Shown: in pieces, positions 32,701-43,328 of the stretch
Layout of the letters: each line of letters opens with the position of its first letter
Numbering within the stretch: the first letter of the stretch is position 1
Assembly: GCA_015956445.1 (NCBI GenBank)
Contig: WIUZ02000011.1
Coordinates: 1,405,997-1,469,996 of the forward strand
Direction: 5' to 3'
Length of the DNA stretch: 64,000 bases
Origin: Thelephora terrestris
Lineage: Eukaryota; Basidiomycota; Agaricomycetes; Thelephorales; Thelephoraceae
Program-made: the position numbers and the translations under genes
Notes under the pieces: generated by a model
The model's database searches: none
The model's input: only the letters and a program-made list of their open reading frames with translations
Told to the model about the DNA's origin: nothing

Positions 32701-33935
32701 AAGGAAGATCGGCGTCAGTGTAAAAAAGCGGACAAGCGGGAGTGATTGAGTGAACCTCCTTCTGGGATTTGTGGGAGCCCAGCAACTTCTCGCGCAAGTC
32801 TCTTGACTCTATACAGGTCTTTCATTCCGCCACAACACGCGAGAAGCGTTTTCCACAGGACAAGAAGAAGCTGTCACCTCCCGCATAAGTGAAAAAGTAA
32901 TGTTGTACGTTTCGTTGACGTACCTTTTTTACTGGGTACCCTTTCGCACTCTTATCACGAAGTCCCGCAACAATGCTGATGAGGTAAACGGGCAGCGGCG
33001 GATCCAAACTCACTGTACGGGGGACGTGTGAAAATACCACGAGAAGTGCTGCGACGAATGCTTACTCAATTCGTCAGCAAAATCGTCGTGACCTTTGAAC
33101 ACTTCGATGACGTGATATAACATTCCAAGATACACAGAGAGTTCCGTGGTGACCTCCTCCAGTATGTCTGCGCGGTCCTGAGCAGAAATTTGGAAATGAG
33201 CGGCGTCTTGCTCTGAAAGGCTACTGTAGAGGGAGTAAGAAAACCCGTTCAGGCCAAACACGAGTGACAAAATCACTAACCAGAGGAGGTCGTGCTTCGA
33301 ACTGGCAATCTTCATGGCCTCAACGATATTTGGCAATCCATTTGCGCCTCGGACCACTTTACAATTCTCAAAGATCCAGTGTAGTTGATCCTCGGGAGAT
33401 GAAGTTTCGGCGAATGTGCCTACATGAGTTCTAAGGGCTCTAGCGCGTGATGTCACTGTAGGGTTCGATACGGACCTTGCAAGACGTAAAGAAGCCTGCG
33501 GGCATTGGTGAATCTGATCTCGGGGTCGCGGTGTTCTAACCCTTCGATGAGAACCTCGACGTGTGCCTTACGATGCGAGAGCGGGCTCCTGGTCCACTCT
33601 AGTATGAATTTGGATCGCGTTCTGTAAGTGGAAGGAAGAGGATTGACGTACCGCCAGAGAAAGAACCCTCCCAGGCCTTGAGATTCTCAGCCACCTGAGG
33701 CATTTCGACGTAGGAGTAAAATTCGTCTATTTCGTTCAGGACTGTATCTTCATCGTCGTAACGGAAGTCATAAGTGGCCTGCTACTTGGCAGTGCGACGT
33801 GAGATTAGATTTGAGCGCATGCAAGACAGGTACCTTCGGCTTTGGCGCAGAGTTGACCATGCTACGAAGCTGACCGATGGTGATTGAGTCCAGGCCGAGG
33901 TTTGCGGACTGACCGGTGACATTTTCGGGCTGCAT
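29762..33935 (-). CDS. FAR11: STRIPAK component FAR11/STRIP1
   Basis: Many exons on the minus strand rebuild a long N1221/DUF3402 protein. The start is MQPENVTGQSANLGLDSIT, followed by IGQLRSMVNSAPKPK and YDFRYDDEDTVLNEIDEFYSY over a splice. SSPEDQLHWIFENCKVVRG and LPNIVEAMKIASSKHDLLW come next. The C-terminal DUF3402 part has LVPFAIDEADQLYHKHMYVS, IIDVIRHREITSKAVSAI-type sequence, LKFHHLGQHLLDTNCLLLIL and TDFSWRNFFATINFAKIMQK. An acidic disordered tail ends near AAYGYV. STRIP proteins scaffold the STRIPAK phosphatase-kinase complex, which in fungi controls cell fusion, fruiting and cell-cycle exit. Exact exon borders were not all worked out, and the last exon may extend past the stop used here. 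It diverges from the cyclin gene. Confidence 0.85.
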
Positions 33936-34482
33936 CTGGCAGGGAGTTAAGATGAATGTCTTCCCGTGGAGTGGGGTGGAATGGAATGAGACCGGCTGCC
34001 ACGTGGTTTGGCGGGTCACACCGCAGTGGCCTTTTAAAAAGACTCATCAGTTGTTCGCTCCTCCCAAAGAACGTCTCCTGGGTCTGCCGTCGTCTCCCCC
34101 GTCGTCGTCGCCCAATTTCTCGTTTCCTCAACTCTCTGCGCGTTTCAGGAAAGGAGCAGACTGTTTCAACCAACTTCCCGGGATCACTCGCTTCCCTAGG
34201 ACACCCTGTCTGCGACTGCCACTGCGCTGGCCCAGCCAAAAAATCGTCAAAGGGGCACGCCTTCGCTGTGCGTTAGCCTCCAGATTCCAGTCTAGTTTTC
34301 CCCTCTTCCATCCTTTTTACGAACCTTTTCACGACCCTCTACCACCTTTTCCGTCACTTCTCTCTCTTGTCTCTGTGGCCACTTCCGAGTGCCCCCCATC
34401 GATCACTTCCAGTCCCTCAAGCCTCTGGTAAACCAGCCTTAGGAGCCTGAGAGACCATCAGTCCAAGTCCCTCCTTTGCCAA
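33936..34482. other. Shared upstream region of FAR11 and the cyclin gene
   Basis: The 547 bases between the two divergent start codons have a pyrimidine-rich right half (about 34290-34440) of the kind seen before many start codons here. No separate gene was recognised. Confidence 0.5.
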
Positions 34483-36688
34483 ATGCCAGTCCCCGTCCCC
34501 TCTTACACCCGCCCATCAGCCCACCCAGCTGACAAACTCAAACGTCATTCGGACCCGACCAGATATACCTCCCTCCCCACCTCTTATTCGTTTGACTCTC
34601 TCGATACCCAGCGCTCAGCCCCTCATCGTCCACACCGCATTTGGGAAGAAGAGCTCTCAACCTCTCAGCTGGGTTTTCCTCAAGGGTTGACCACCGCGGC
34701 CAACGCGGGCGTCATTAAAGGAGCTCGCGCGCAAGCGTGTCTTCCGCCCGCTACTTCTCTTGCTCGTCGCACCCGCCCATACGTACACTCCCGTCGCCAC
34801 AGCTCTGGAAATATGGTAACGACCCTTCTGCCTCGTCGTCCTCATTGCTCACTTTCAAAACTGACTCATCTCCGATAGACACACAGGTCCATACATCCTC
34901 GTACTCGAGATGAAACCGGAGACGCGATGAACGTCAGCCCATTTGAGGATTACGACAAGATCTTCGTTAGGAGCTTTGGAGCGTTTAGCCCCCTCCTGGA
35001 AGACCCATCCCCAGACACCAACCAGTATGATTCAGGCTCCAGCCCTATCGGGCCGGTCACTCCCACCCCATTCGGGGACTTTATCGATCGTGCTATTACC
35101 AACGGTCACACCGAGTCCACATTCGATCCAACATACCCCGATCTGGGTAGACAAGCTTACAACGCATATCATGGGAATCAGCAGTTGCAGTACGGTCAAG
35201 TGAATCAGGTCGTTCCCAAGAACTCTCCGCGGAAACAAGCTCCCACAGTTGCTGCGTCACCACCCACTGCAACTACGGAGTACAAGAAGCTTGTGGATCC
35301 TCTATCCGAGTGGCTTGCTTGCTACGTCTGGCAAGTTTGCTCCACTGGTGCAGAATTACCTTCCCATTTTGTAAGGCACTCGTAAGTTTTTCCCTTAAAT
35401 CACGTGTATCTGAAAATTGACAAGATCGCCCAGGTCGTTCCCGCAACGATTCCCAAGGGCACCCCCAGGACAACTTGCCGCATCTATTCGCTCCTTGCTC
35501 TTATCGACGCTTTTGCAACCATCGGCCATCTTTCTGTCCTTGTGGTACATCAAGCGGTTGCCTGTCTACATTGGCTCTGTCCCATTCGGTCCAGAACTGC
35601 CCAAGGAGTACCAGTTCCGCCTGGAATTGTTCGGCGAAGACGAGCGTTCAGTTGAAACCCATGCGCCTTTCAAGGTCTTCCTTCTCGGCTGTATGCTTGC
35701 GAACAAGTGGCTTGATGATCACACGTTCTCGAATAAGACCTGGTGAGTGCCCCTAACCCATTTACGTCAAGGCAGTCCTTCTAATCTTATCATCAGGCAA
35801 TCGATCTCTAATGTTCCCGTCCAATGCTTGAATCGCCTTGAATCGTCCGCTCTGGCCATCTTCCGCCACGATCTCTCGATTTCTCCGCAGCAATGGGTTA
35901 CGTGGCTCTCTCGCTTGACCGGCTACCACTCTTCACTTTCCTCGGCGGCTCAGCAGCCCATCGGTCGGCCATCGGCGAATCCTCATTTCATAATCAAGAA
36001 GGCGCTCGACGAACTTCTCAACACGCCCATTGAAGCCCCCCACCGTGACGAAACTTCTTCTGTCGTTTTACCTCCAGGGCCAGTGTTCATTGATCTTGAT
36101 GAACGTAGAAGGCAACATGCCGCTAAGGAGGCTGCTACGGAGCAGAGCAACAATGAAATCTTGGATATTGACCTGGATGAGGACGGTCCACTGCGAGAGG
36201 AATACCTCCCCAAGCGACGAGTCAGCAACGCGAGCGACGCAGAACTGACTCGCGTACCTTTTAAACCCATTGCCCCTGGACGAACACTACCTCCTCCTGC
36301 AAAGTGGAGCCCTGAGCACGATGAGCCAATCATGTGGTCTCACAGCCGCCCAGTTCGGTCTTACCTTGCTCCGCAGCCACCGCCGAAGCGTCAACATATC
36401 ATTGATCCTATGTGGTGCTCTTCTCGCGAGGAGAAATACGAAAACACTCATGGATACGGATATGATCCTCTCACGGGCGTCATCCCTTCGGCCTACGAGT
36501 ACAGGGACCCTTACCTTGGTAACTCTCGCTCCCAGTCCCATGGGATTTTGCCTGAATCCATTTTACCACCGGCTTATGGTTATGGTCCGTTCGCACAAAT
36601 CGAGAACCATCGGTTTTATAGCTACCAACCCGAACCTTACGGGCGGTACCAGTACCCCTACATGGGCGAGGCGTACGGTATAGCATGA
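34483..36688 (+). CDS. Cyclin of the PCL/CLG1 type
   Basis: The first exon gives a disordered Pro/Ser/Arg-rich N-terminus. An intron after GNM (from 34816) ends at TAG before 34880 and leads into THRSIHPRTRDETGD. The cyclin domain begins LVDPLSEWLACYVWQVC and continues over splices through LAASIRSLLLSTLLQPSAIF, LSLWYIKRLPVYIGSVPFG, APFKVFLLGCMLANKWLDDH and FSNKTW. It ends with QWVTWLSRLTGYHSS. This pattern fits the PHO80-like cyclin N-terminal family that partners Pho85-type kinases. The long C-terminus is disordered and Pro/Tyr-rich, with YGYGPF and YGYDPLTG repeats. The specific orthologue cannot be named from sequence alone. Confidence 0.82.
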
Positions 36689-38528
36689 TCGTGCCGGGAG
36701 AGATAGACTCCACTCACCTTTCACGATTCCTCGATCCCTGATTTACAATGCTCTCCACCTCCCACCTTTCACTTTTCCCCGCGTCTGCTCTGACAGCCCA
36801 GTGGTACGCTAGGCGTCCCAGTCGCCAGAGCAGATTGTCGCTCCCTTATTAGCCGGGCGACTGCCATGGTCGGCCTGCTTTGTATCATTTCGCCCTGCCA
36901 CCGGAGCACCTCGGTCCCATAGAACTCTCCTCGCTTATGTTTCTCTCTTCGCCGTCTCAATACCTCGGTTTTTCTCGTCTCATCGATCCCTTTTATCCGA
37001 TCCGACGATTCGCGTATATTGGTGCGACACGAACGTACACCATCCTCACGTTCATACAACTATTTTGCCGACCCTATTTCCGTCACTCCAGTTGGTCCAT
37101 TTTTTTCTCATCCCCGCCGGTTTACCACGGCACTCTGTACATATCCTGAAAACCCAACGCGTCTCATCTCCTCCATGCACAAGTCATTTGGACCCCTCCT
37201 TCCCGCTTGCCCCGACCATATTTATCCACTTCGATCCGAACCCGAAGACCGCGACCGTCTCCTCAGGAGATATTCCTCCTCCGTTTGGTTGTCCTCCAGG
37301 AGGTCCTTTGTGGCTTGGCCCATAGATCGCGTTCGCATTCCCCTCGTCACCCGCCTACGTGCAACGGGCGGCGATTCGCGGACTTGTACCATATTCTTCG
37401 TCCATCCCCGCCTCCCCCTCTCAGTATTTCAAGGCCAGCATTCTCCTCAGCTCGACTTCTCCTTTTTATCAAATGGACGACATTTCTTCATACTGTTTGT
37501 CACGCTGATTCTGTTGCAACTTCGTTTCCCCGAAACCCTTTTTAAGACTCGCCTTACACTTCCATACAACACACAACAGATGCTTTTCCACGCTTCTCAT
37601 ACGCAGTCGCTTTTCCCGCTTTTCTACGACTCCATCACACGTTTTAATCCCTTCTTCCACGTCCTTCTTTGTACTTTTTTCTTCCTTTTTTGGTTTGTCC
37701 CTTCTGGTTGTGTCCGCGGGATTCTGGTTCTCGTCCTCCACCTGTGCTCTTGACCAGTGTATTTGTCTTGATTCGTGAGAGCGCCCGGTATACTATATAT
37801 CGAGCGTATTTCGCTTCGCCCTCCATCTTGACACTTGTGCCTGCGCTCGTGCACTGGTCCTACCCGAGGTCGATAACAATCTTTCCTGATCCGGATCATC
37901 TGTTCCGAGACAACACACGAATCCACGATACTGTTAACTTCACTCAAGGCAACCTTGGATCCGGCCGCCCGAGTCAATGGTGACAACCTGCGAGTATTCC
38001 ACCTCATTCTGCCACAAGGCCATCGTCGGAATCGTGGCTCACGCCCGTTTCCCTTAGTGCTTCTTACGGCCCCTTTAATCGACTCTTTGCCAATCTGTCC
38101 CTCGGTTGTCCGCTGCTTCATGTTCGGTATTTTCTAGCTCTTGCACATATATGCAATCCCTAACTAATAATATCCCTATGCCAAACGTTAACTTTACGCC
38201 TTTAACAACCCCTAATTTACGCTTCAGTCAACTACTTCGAGACCTTCGCAGGATGGGGTCCCTTCTTCGTACTTAATTTGTATCTCGACCAGAAATCGAG
38301 TACGTTTTCTCGTTCCGAAACAAGCGCCAACTGAGAGGGGCACAGCTGGTGCATTGAGAAGAAAGCCTGAGCCAAACACTTGCGCGCACCAACCCCAGAG
38401 GCGCTATGGGTCGGATCGAGCTCCCGAAACCGAATACCCAATGCCAGTAGATGGTCTCCGGCTAATCCACGAACGGCAGGCGAGTAGGCAATCTTTTGGG
38501 GACCATAACGATTGGACACCGGATGGGT
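36689..38528. other. Long gene-free, pyrimidine-rich stretch
   Basis: The plus strand is strongly biased to C and T across 36700-37800. Overlapping open frames exist but are Leu/Ser/Phe/Pro-rich with no domain, as expected of C/T-rich sequence. A long 3' untranslated region of the cyclin gene or a non-coding transcript is possible. Its right end borders the stop of the IMP2 gene at 38529. Confidence 0.45.
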
Positions 38529-39412
38529 TCATCTCTCCGTGTTTCGAGTTACACGGGCTTCTCGCTTCTTCTTTCGCAGAGTCTCCGCCGATTGCTCAGA
38601 CCAGTTTCTGCCACGTTGGGGTGTCCTTTCGAACACGCCGTTGAGGGGTCCAAACCGGTCCCAAGGCAGGAGGATGTAGGTTAACTTGGAATCGATGAGA
38701 CCCTGGGAGACCTAGACAATACATGAATCAGATTTCTCAATGTGTGCGGCTTGTGAAGTGCCGTGACTTACTGGACCGAACCAATTGCTATCCTCCGACC
38801 GGAAAGGCTCGTCACCTTCGACCCAGACGTGGCCAGGTGGGACCACAACTTCCTCGATGGGGTAAGGAGGGAGCGTCTTCACCTGCGTTTATCGATGAGC
38901 ATTCAAACGCGACCGCATGGTGCGCATTACAAAGCACCCACGGTATCTCCGGGCAATGCGATGATACGCTTTACCAGCTCAAGCCTGGGGTTGATCGGCG
39001 AACTGACCAAAGGGGCAAGAGTGTGAGTGCGGAGTGTGCAGTGGGCATAGCAGGTCATTCGGACGTACCGTATAGCCACTACATCATCTCTGCGGTATTC
39101 GTGACGTATCTTCGTTGAGACGCGATCAAAGAGGACTAAATCTCTCCCAGCAGAGGAGTCGGGGTTAAAGGTGGGCTGGTTATTCCGAGCACGAAGGAAC
39201 GTAAGCCAAACGAGGAACGGAAATTAACTCTTGCCACGGACCTGCATGCTCCTACCGCAGACGTACTTTATGGTGTACCCATAGTGCGCAAATGCGATGC
39301 AGAGTGGGGACCAATATAACGCACGAAATGTCCATTTCAAAGGCGGCCTATCGCGCACATATTGCTTGGACGCCTTCAGAATTTCGCGCAGGCGACTGAA
39401 GGGAGTGGACAT
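38529..39412 (-). CDS. IMP2: Mitochondrial inner membrane protease subunit 2
   Basis: A signal-peptidase-family serine protease that cleaves intermembrane-space sorting signals. The first exon has an N-terminal basic region and [20 protein letters not shown], with the catalytic Ser in GRSM. Splicing adds [20 protein letters not shown] and then [11 protein letters not shown]. The general-base Lys sits in [12 protein letters not shown]. The late motif [20 protein letters not shown] is followed by [20 protein letters not shown] and DRFGPL. The protein continues about 35 residues past the usual end with a basic tail, ending TRNTER. Downstream in-frame sequence to 38232 was left out because a TGA at 38529-38531 stops it. 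It diverges from IMP4 with 161 bases between starts. Confidence 0.85.
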
Positions 39413-39573
39413 CCAGTACAGTACCCCACGTTCGCTACTGTCCGTAGATGCTGCAACGCGAATGTGAGCCTGAGCTTACGTAGGTGACTTCACAAGTCGA
39501 TCGAGGGTTTGGAGATTTATTGGCAAACAAGCACAAACAACGATCTCCTTCACCTCCGCTTTCCGCAAAAATT

Positions 39574-40831
39574 ATGGTATGGTCGGCCGAGTACCTCGAG
39601 ATGCGTGAGCATTGAGTTATTCTGTTGTAGATTCGTAGGCAAGCTCGCGAAAGGCGGCAATATGTCTACGCTAAGTCTCTGGAGGCCCAGGAACGCTTAA
39701 CGTATGAGCGGAAGAGGCAGCTTAAGGATGCGTTAGCCAGTGGAAAACCCTTGCCCACAGAGCTTCGGAAGGATGCACAGCAACTAAGCAAGGAATTGGC
39801 ATTCGATGAAGCCCAAGCAGGTATGTTTTCATCTACTTGAAATGGTTTCATTCAACTGGAGAAATGCACAGAACCGTCCACACACGTCGATAATGAATAC
39901 TTCAACGCTGGTATTACGGACCCCAAAATCTTGATCACGACATCAAGAGACCCAAGCTCAAAGCTGCTGCAGTTCTCAAAAGTTTGGTGTTCTTTACAGG
40001 CGATCTCCGGTTGGTTGACGTTTGATCATCGTAGGAAATGCGCTTGGTGTTCCCGAATTCATATCGGATAAACCGCGGGAGCTACGTCGTGAAAGAGCTC
40101 GCGGATGCCTGCAGAGCGAATGGCATCACGGATCTGATAGTCCTGCATGAGCATCGAGGCAAACCAGGTGGTTACATTCCATTTTAGTAGCTCGACCAGC
40201 AAAAGTAACGTCGTCGGCACTTGCAGATGCGATGATCGTTTCTCATTTCCCCCATGGTCCAACCGTCTACTTCTCCCTCCACAACGTTCAACTCCGACAT
40301 GACATAGAATCCTACCAAAACTCGACCGTTTCCGAACAATACCCCCATCTGATATTCGACGACTTTTCCTCTCGCCTCGGAGTACGGTTACGAGATGTGT
40401 TGAAATACCTTTTCCCGGTACCAAAAGAGGACAGCAAGCGGGTGATGACTTTCTCAAATAGAGATGACTTTATCTCGTTTCGGTATGTGTTCTGTGGGTG
40501 TTCGCAGATGTGACGCTCATTAAGGCTAGACACCACGTCTTCGTAAAAGTACCACCAAAGCAGGTTCAACTAGCCGAGGTCGGACCACGATTCGATATGA
40601 AACGTAGGTTGCCATAATACATTCGAGCCTCCAAGCTTCTAACTGTCCAACACAGCATACGAGATCCGTCAGGGCACGATAGAGCAGAAGGAGGTAGAAC
40701 GAGAGTGGGTCCTTGCCCATTACTCGCGGACAGCCAAGAAGAGGAATCTTCTCTCGACGGGAGCAAAGACCCGATCAACCGAACCAGAGGGTGGGGATGC
40801 CGAAAAACCCACAAAAAAGCGGAAGCAATAG
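39574..40831 (+). CDS. IMP4: U3 snoRNP protein IMP4 (Brix domain)
   Basis: Part of the U3 snoRNP and the small-subunit processome in the nucleolus. The first coding exon is only the ATG at 39574-39576. A 54-base intron (39577-39630, GTATGG...GTAG) leads to [20 protein letters not shown], exactly the family N-terminus. Later exons give [56 protein letters not shown] and [20 protein letters not shown]. The Brix core continues [18 protein letters not shown] and [47 protein letters not shown] and a basic tail KPTKKRKQ follow. Its stop is 52 bases from that of the convergent aminopeptidase gene. Confidence 0.9.
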
Positions 40832-40883
40832 CTCTATGAGGGCCTCTCGAGGTCACGTACAACGGTGTAATGATAGACGGATG

Positions 40884-42591
40884 CTAATGGAGACTCAATG
40901 ACTGATCGACCTTTGAAAATCCTTCGAAAAAGGCGGAGAAGAGGTCGATGGCATGTTGGACATCATGCGATCCAGCGGTCTCCCTGATGGAGTGCATTGA
41001 CAACATTGCGTTTCCGACGTCGACCGTTCGTAAACCAAGTTTGCTCAACATCGGGCCTACGGTGGAACCACAAGCCCTGTGTCACCGCGTCAGTCCGAAA
41101 ACGGGGGCAAAGGGAGGAAACGTATACTGACATGTCGTTCCGGACTTCGAATTCTTGAACCTTCCCACCCCTGCTCTCAACGAGCTTCTTCACTAGGAAA
41201 GTACCAATTGCGTCGCTGGCATAGCGCTGCTTGGCGTTGGTCTTGATGATGATACCCTGGTTCATCCGCGGCTTGTGATTAGACTCGTACTTATCCGTGT
41301 AATTGGGGTGAATCGCGTGACCCATGTCAGAGGAAATCAAGAACGACCTCGCAATCGATTGACCATGAGCCGCGGGAGTGGGAGAAAGTCGGTCGATGAG
41401 GGTTGGGACGAGGGAAGACTCTGCGCCAGTAGTAGAGACACTCCCAATTTCTTCATGGTTGAAGAGAGCGATACAATTCACGTTTCCGTCAGATTCTTTG
41501 CTCTCTGCCATGGCCTCGAGAGCGCAGAAACTTGGGTATTGATAGCGTTAGTGAAGACCAGGACTTTCGGACTGAACGAGCTTACGAAGAAACCAAGTTA
41601 TCCATGCGTGGACTTGAGATGAACTCGTTGTCAAGGCCAATAAGACAAGAAGGTTGGGTATCATAGAGGTGTCTACAGGCAATGTCAGGATCGAGTTTCT
41701 GTGTAGACACTGAACCCCTCACAATTCGAAGTCGTGGATTTCCTCCGGAGATAGGTCCAGTTCCTGAGCCAGGAGAGACAAAAGCGCTGGGTGATGATTT
41801 TCCTGAATGTTCGATGCGAGATCTGCTTGTTTGTACGCCTTGTCATCATTGAGCTTGTCCGCGATCAGACCGAGAATCGGAACGAACTGCGTCTCTTGGT
41901 TGAACTTCAAGTTATCGTTAACGCCCCTGTCGACTTGATATCGTGTGAGCCATACCGTAGAACCAGTACATTTAGTGGATCACGTACGATGAATGGCCAA
42001 GGTTGGGATTCGAAGCAAAGGTCGATCAATCTTGATGAGTTTGGATGCGAATGAGCCGTTCTTGTCCGCAGTGACGACTCTTCCCGCGAGACTCAAATCC
42101 CGGTCGAACCACGAATGCCAGATACCTCCACCGTAAGTTTCCACCCCGACCTGAAGATATCCCTCCTTGGTCCTCTTCGAGATCGGTCGGACGCGGAGAT
42201 TAGGGCTATCGATGTGAGTTGCTACAATCGAGACTCCGGTGCCAGGCTTCCAATTTTGCGGGATGGTGAAAGCGAGCAGGCTGCTCTGATTTCTACCAGG
42301 ACGTTTAACGGCCGTGAGTTGTGAAGATCGAGCAGCTGACCTAGTGAAGAAGTATTTTCCGCCTTCCTTGATATCCTTCTCCCACTCGTCCACCTCGCGA
42401 ACCTGATTACAGAAAAGCCACAAATAAGAGTCCGGGGGCCACGTTGATAGGGTGCCAGCTCATCTGACCTTTCTGAACCCAGCTTTCTCCAGTCGTAAAA
42501 TCGCATTTTGGACGGCATGGAACGGAGTTGGCGATGAGTTTACGAACTGCAAGAAACGTGAAGCAGCCTCTGGGGCAATTGTGTTGATCAT
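40884..42591 (-). CDS. APE4: Aspartyl aminopeptidase (M18 family)
   Basis: A zinc peptidase that removes N-terminal Asp/Glu. The start MINTIAPEAASRFLQ runs over a splice into FVNSSPTPFHAVQNAILRLE. Metal-binding motifs are present: THIDSPNLRVRP, WFDRDLSLAGRV, FNHEEIGSVSTTGAESSLV and SSDMGHAIHPNYTDKYESNH. The conserved GIWHSWFDRD and GVNDNLKFNQETQFVPILG-type strands also fit. The C-terminus HSIRETAGSHDVQHAIDLFS supplies the last conserved His, ending SLSLH. In yeast the orthologue is cytosolic and also carried to the vacuole; no vacuolar propeptide is seen here. Several short introns are needed. Confidence 0.9.
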
Positions 42592-43328
42592 CGTCATCTT
42601 TCGGAAAGCCAATGCTAGGACAGGTGGTAGAGGGAGATTTGGAATACGCAGAGTGGTGATCGATAAAGGTGGAGGAATCGAACACAGCTGTCCGGGTGGC
42701 GCCGGTGCGGCAGAAGTGATAGTAGACTGAACAATCTCACTCGAGGATTATCAAGCAATGGTGGGAGGAGGTCATCTGACGACAACTAAGATCATGCCCG
42801 ACATCGGGTTTAGGACAGACGTGAACGCGATCAACAGCACGAAACAACCAGGATCCAATATTCACAACGGGCTGGTCGATGACCCACTGACCCGCTCGGT
42901 GGTACAACCCACGACGACAACGCCAGTGTCATCACCTGTCTTTTGCCTTCATACTGAATCAGAGGCACTCGAAGCTTGAAGTCCTCCCTTGATGCGAACG
43001 TCAGCTCGCGCAACATGCGATCGTGCGGGGTGCGCCAGAACGAGAAAGGCGCGCCCACTCTAAATTGCAGAATGCGTGCTGGTGACGAAATCAAGAACGT
43101 GTCGTGTCTCTGGCCTTATCGTAGAATAACCTCAATCTACCTCTGCAACTGAACAGGATATTCCGCGTTTTTGACAATCTCGGGATTCTAAGACACTCTT
43201 CCGGGGCGGTTGATCCTCGATCATCGTTGTGGTGCTTCGCGAAGCGTAGCGACCGTGGGAACTTACGATTACTAAATTTTGCCGCCGTTTTTTGGCTGCT
43301 TGAATCTGGCGCAAAACCTCACCTGAAA
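42592..43328. other. Shared upstream region of APE4 and UTP12
   Basis: 737 bases between divergent start codons. One minus-strand frame at 42831-43094 contains a plausible peptide, MLRELTFASREDFKLRV. No family matched it and no consistent exon structure could be built, so it is not called. Confidence 0.4.

Noticed and set aside
37019-37753. A 244-residue plus-strand ORF downstream of the cyclin gene
   Set aside because: It is Leu/Phe/Ser/Pro-rich as expected of C/T-rich DNA and overlaps other equally long frames, with no domain.
38232-38519. In-frame extension of the IMP2 protease to 38232
   Set aside because: A TGA at 38529-38531 ends the reading frame before it and no splice bypassing it gave a family-like end.
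42831-43094. A short minus-strand gene between APE4 and UTP12
   Set aside because: No start, splice pattern or family match could be made consistent, although the peptide looks partly plausible.
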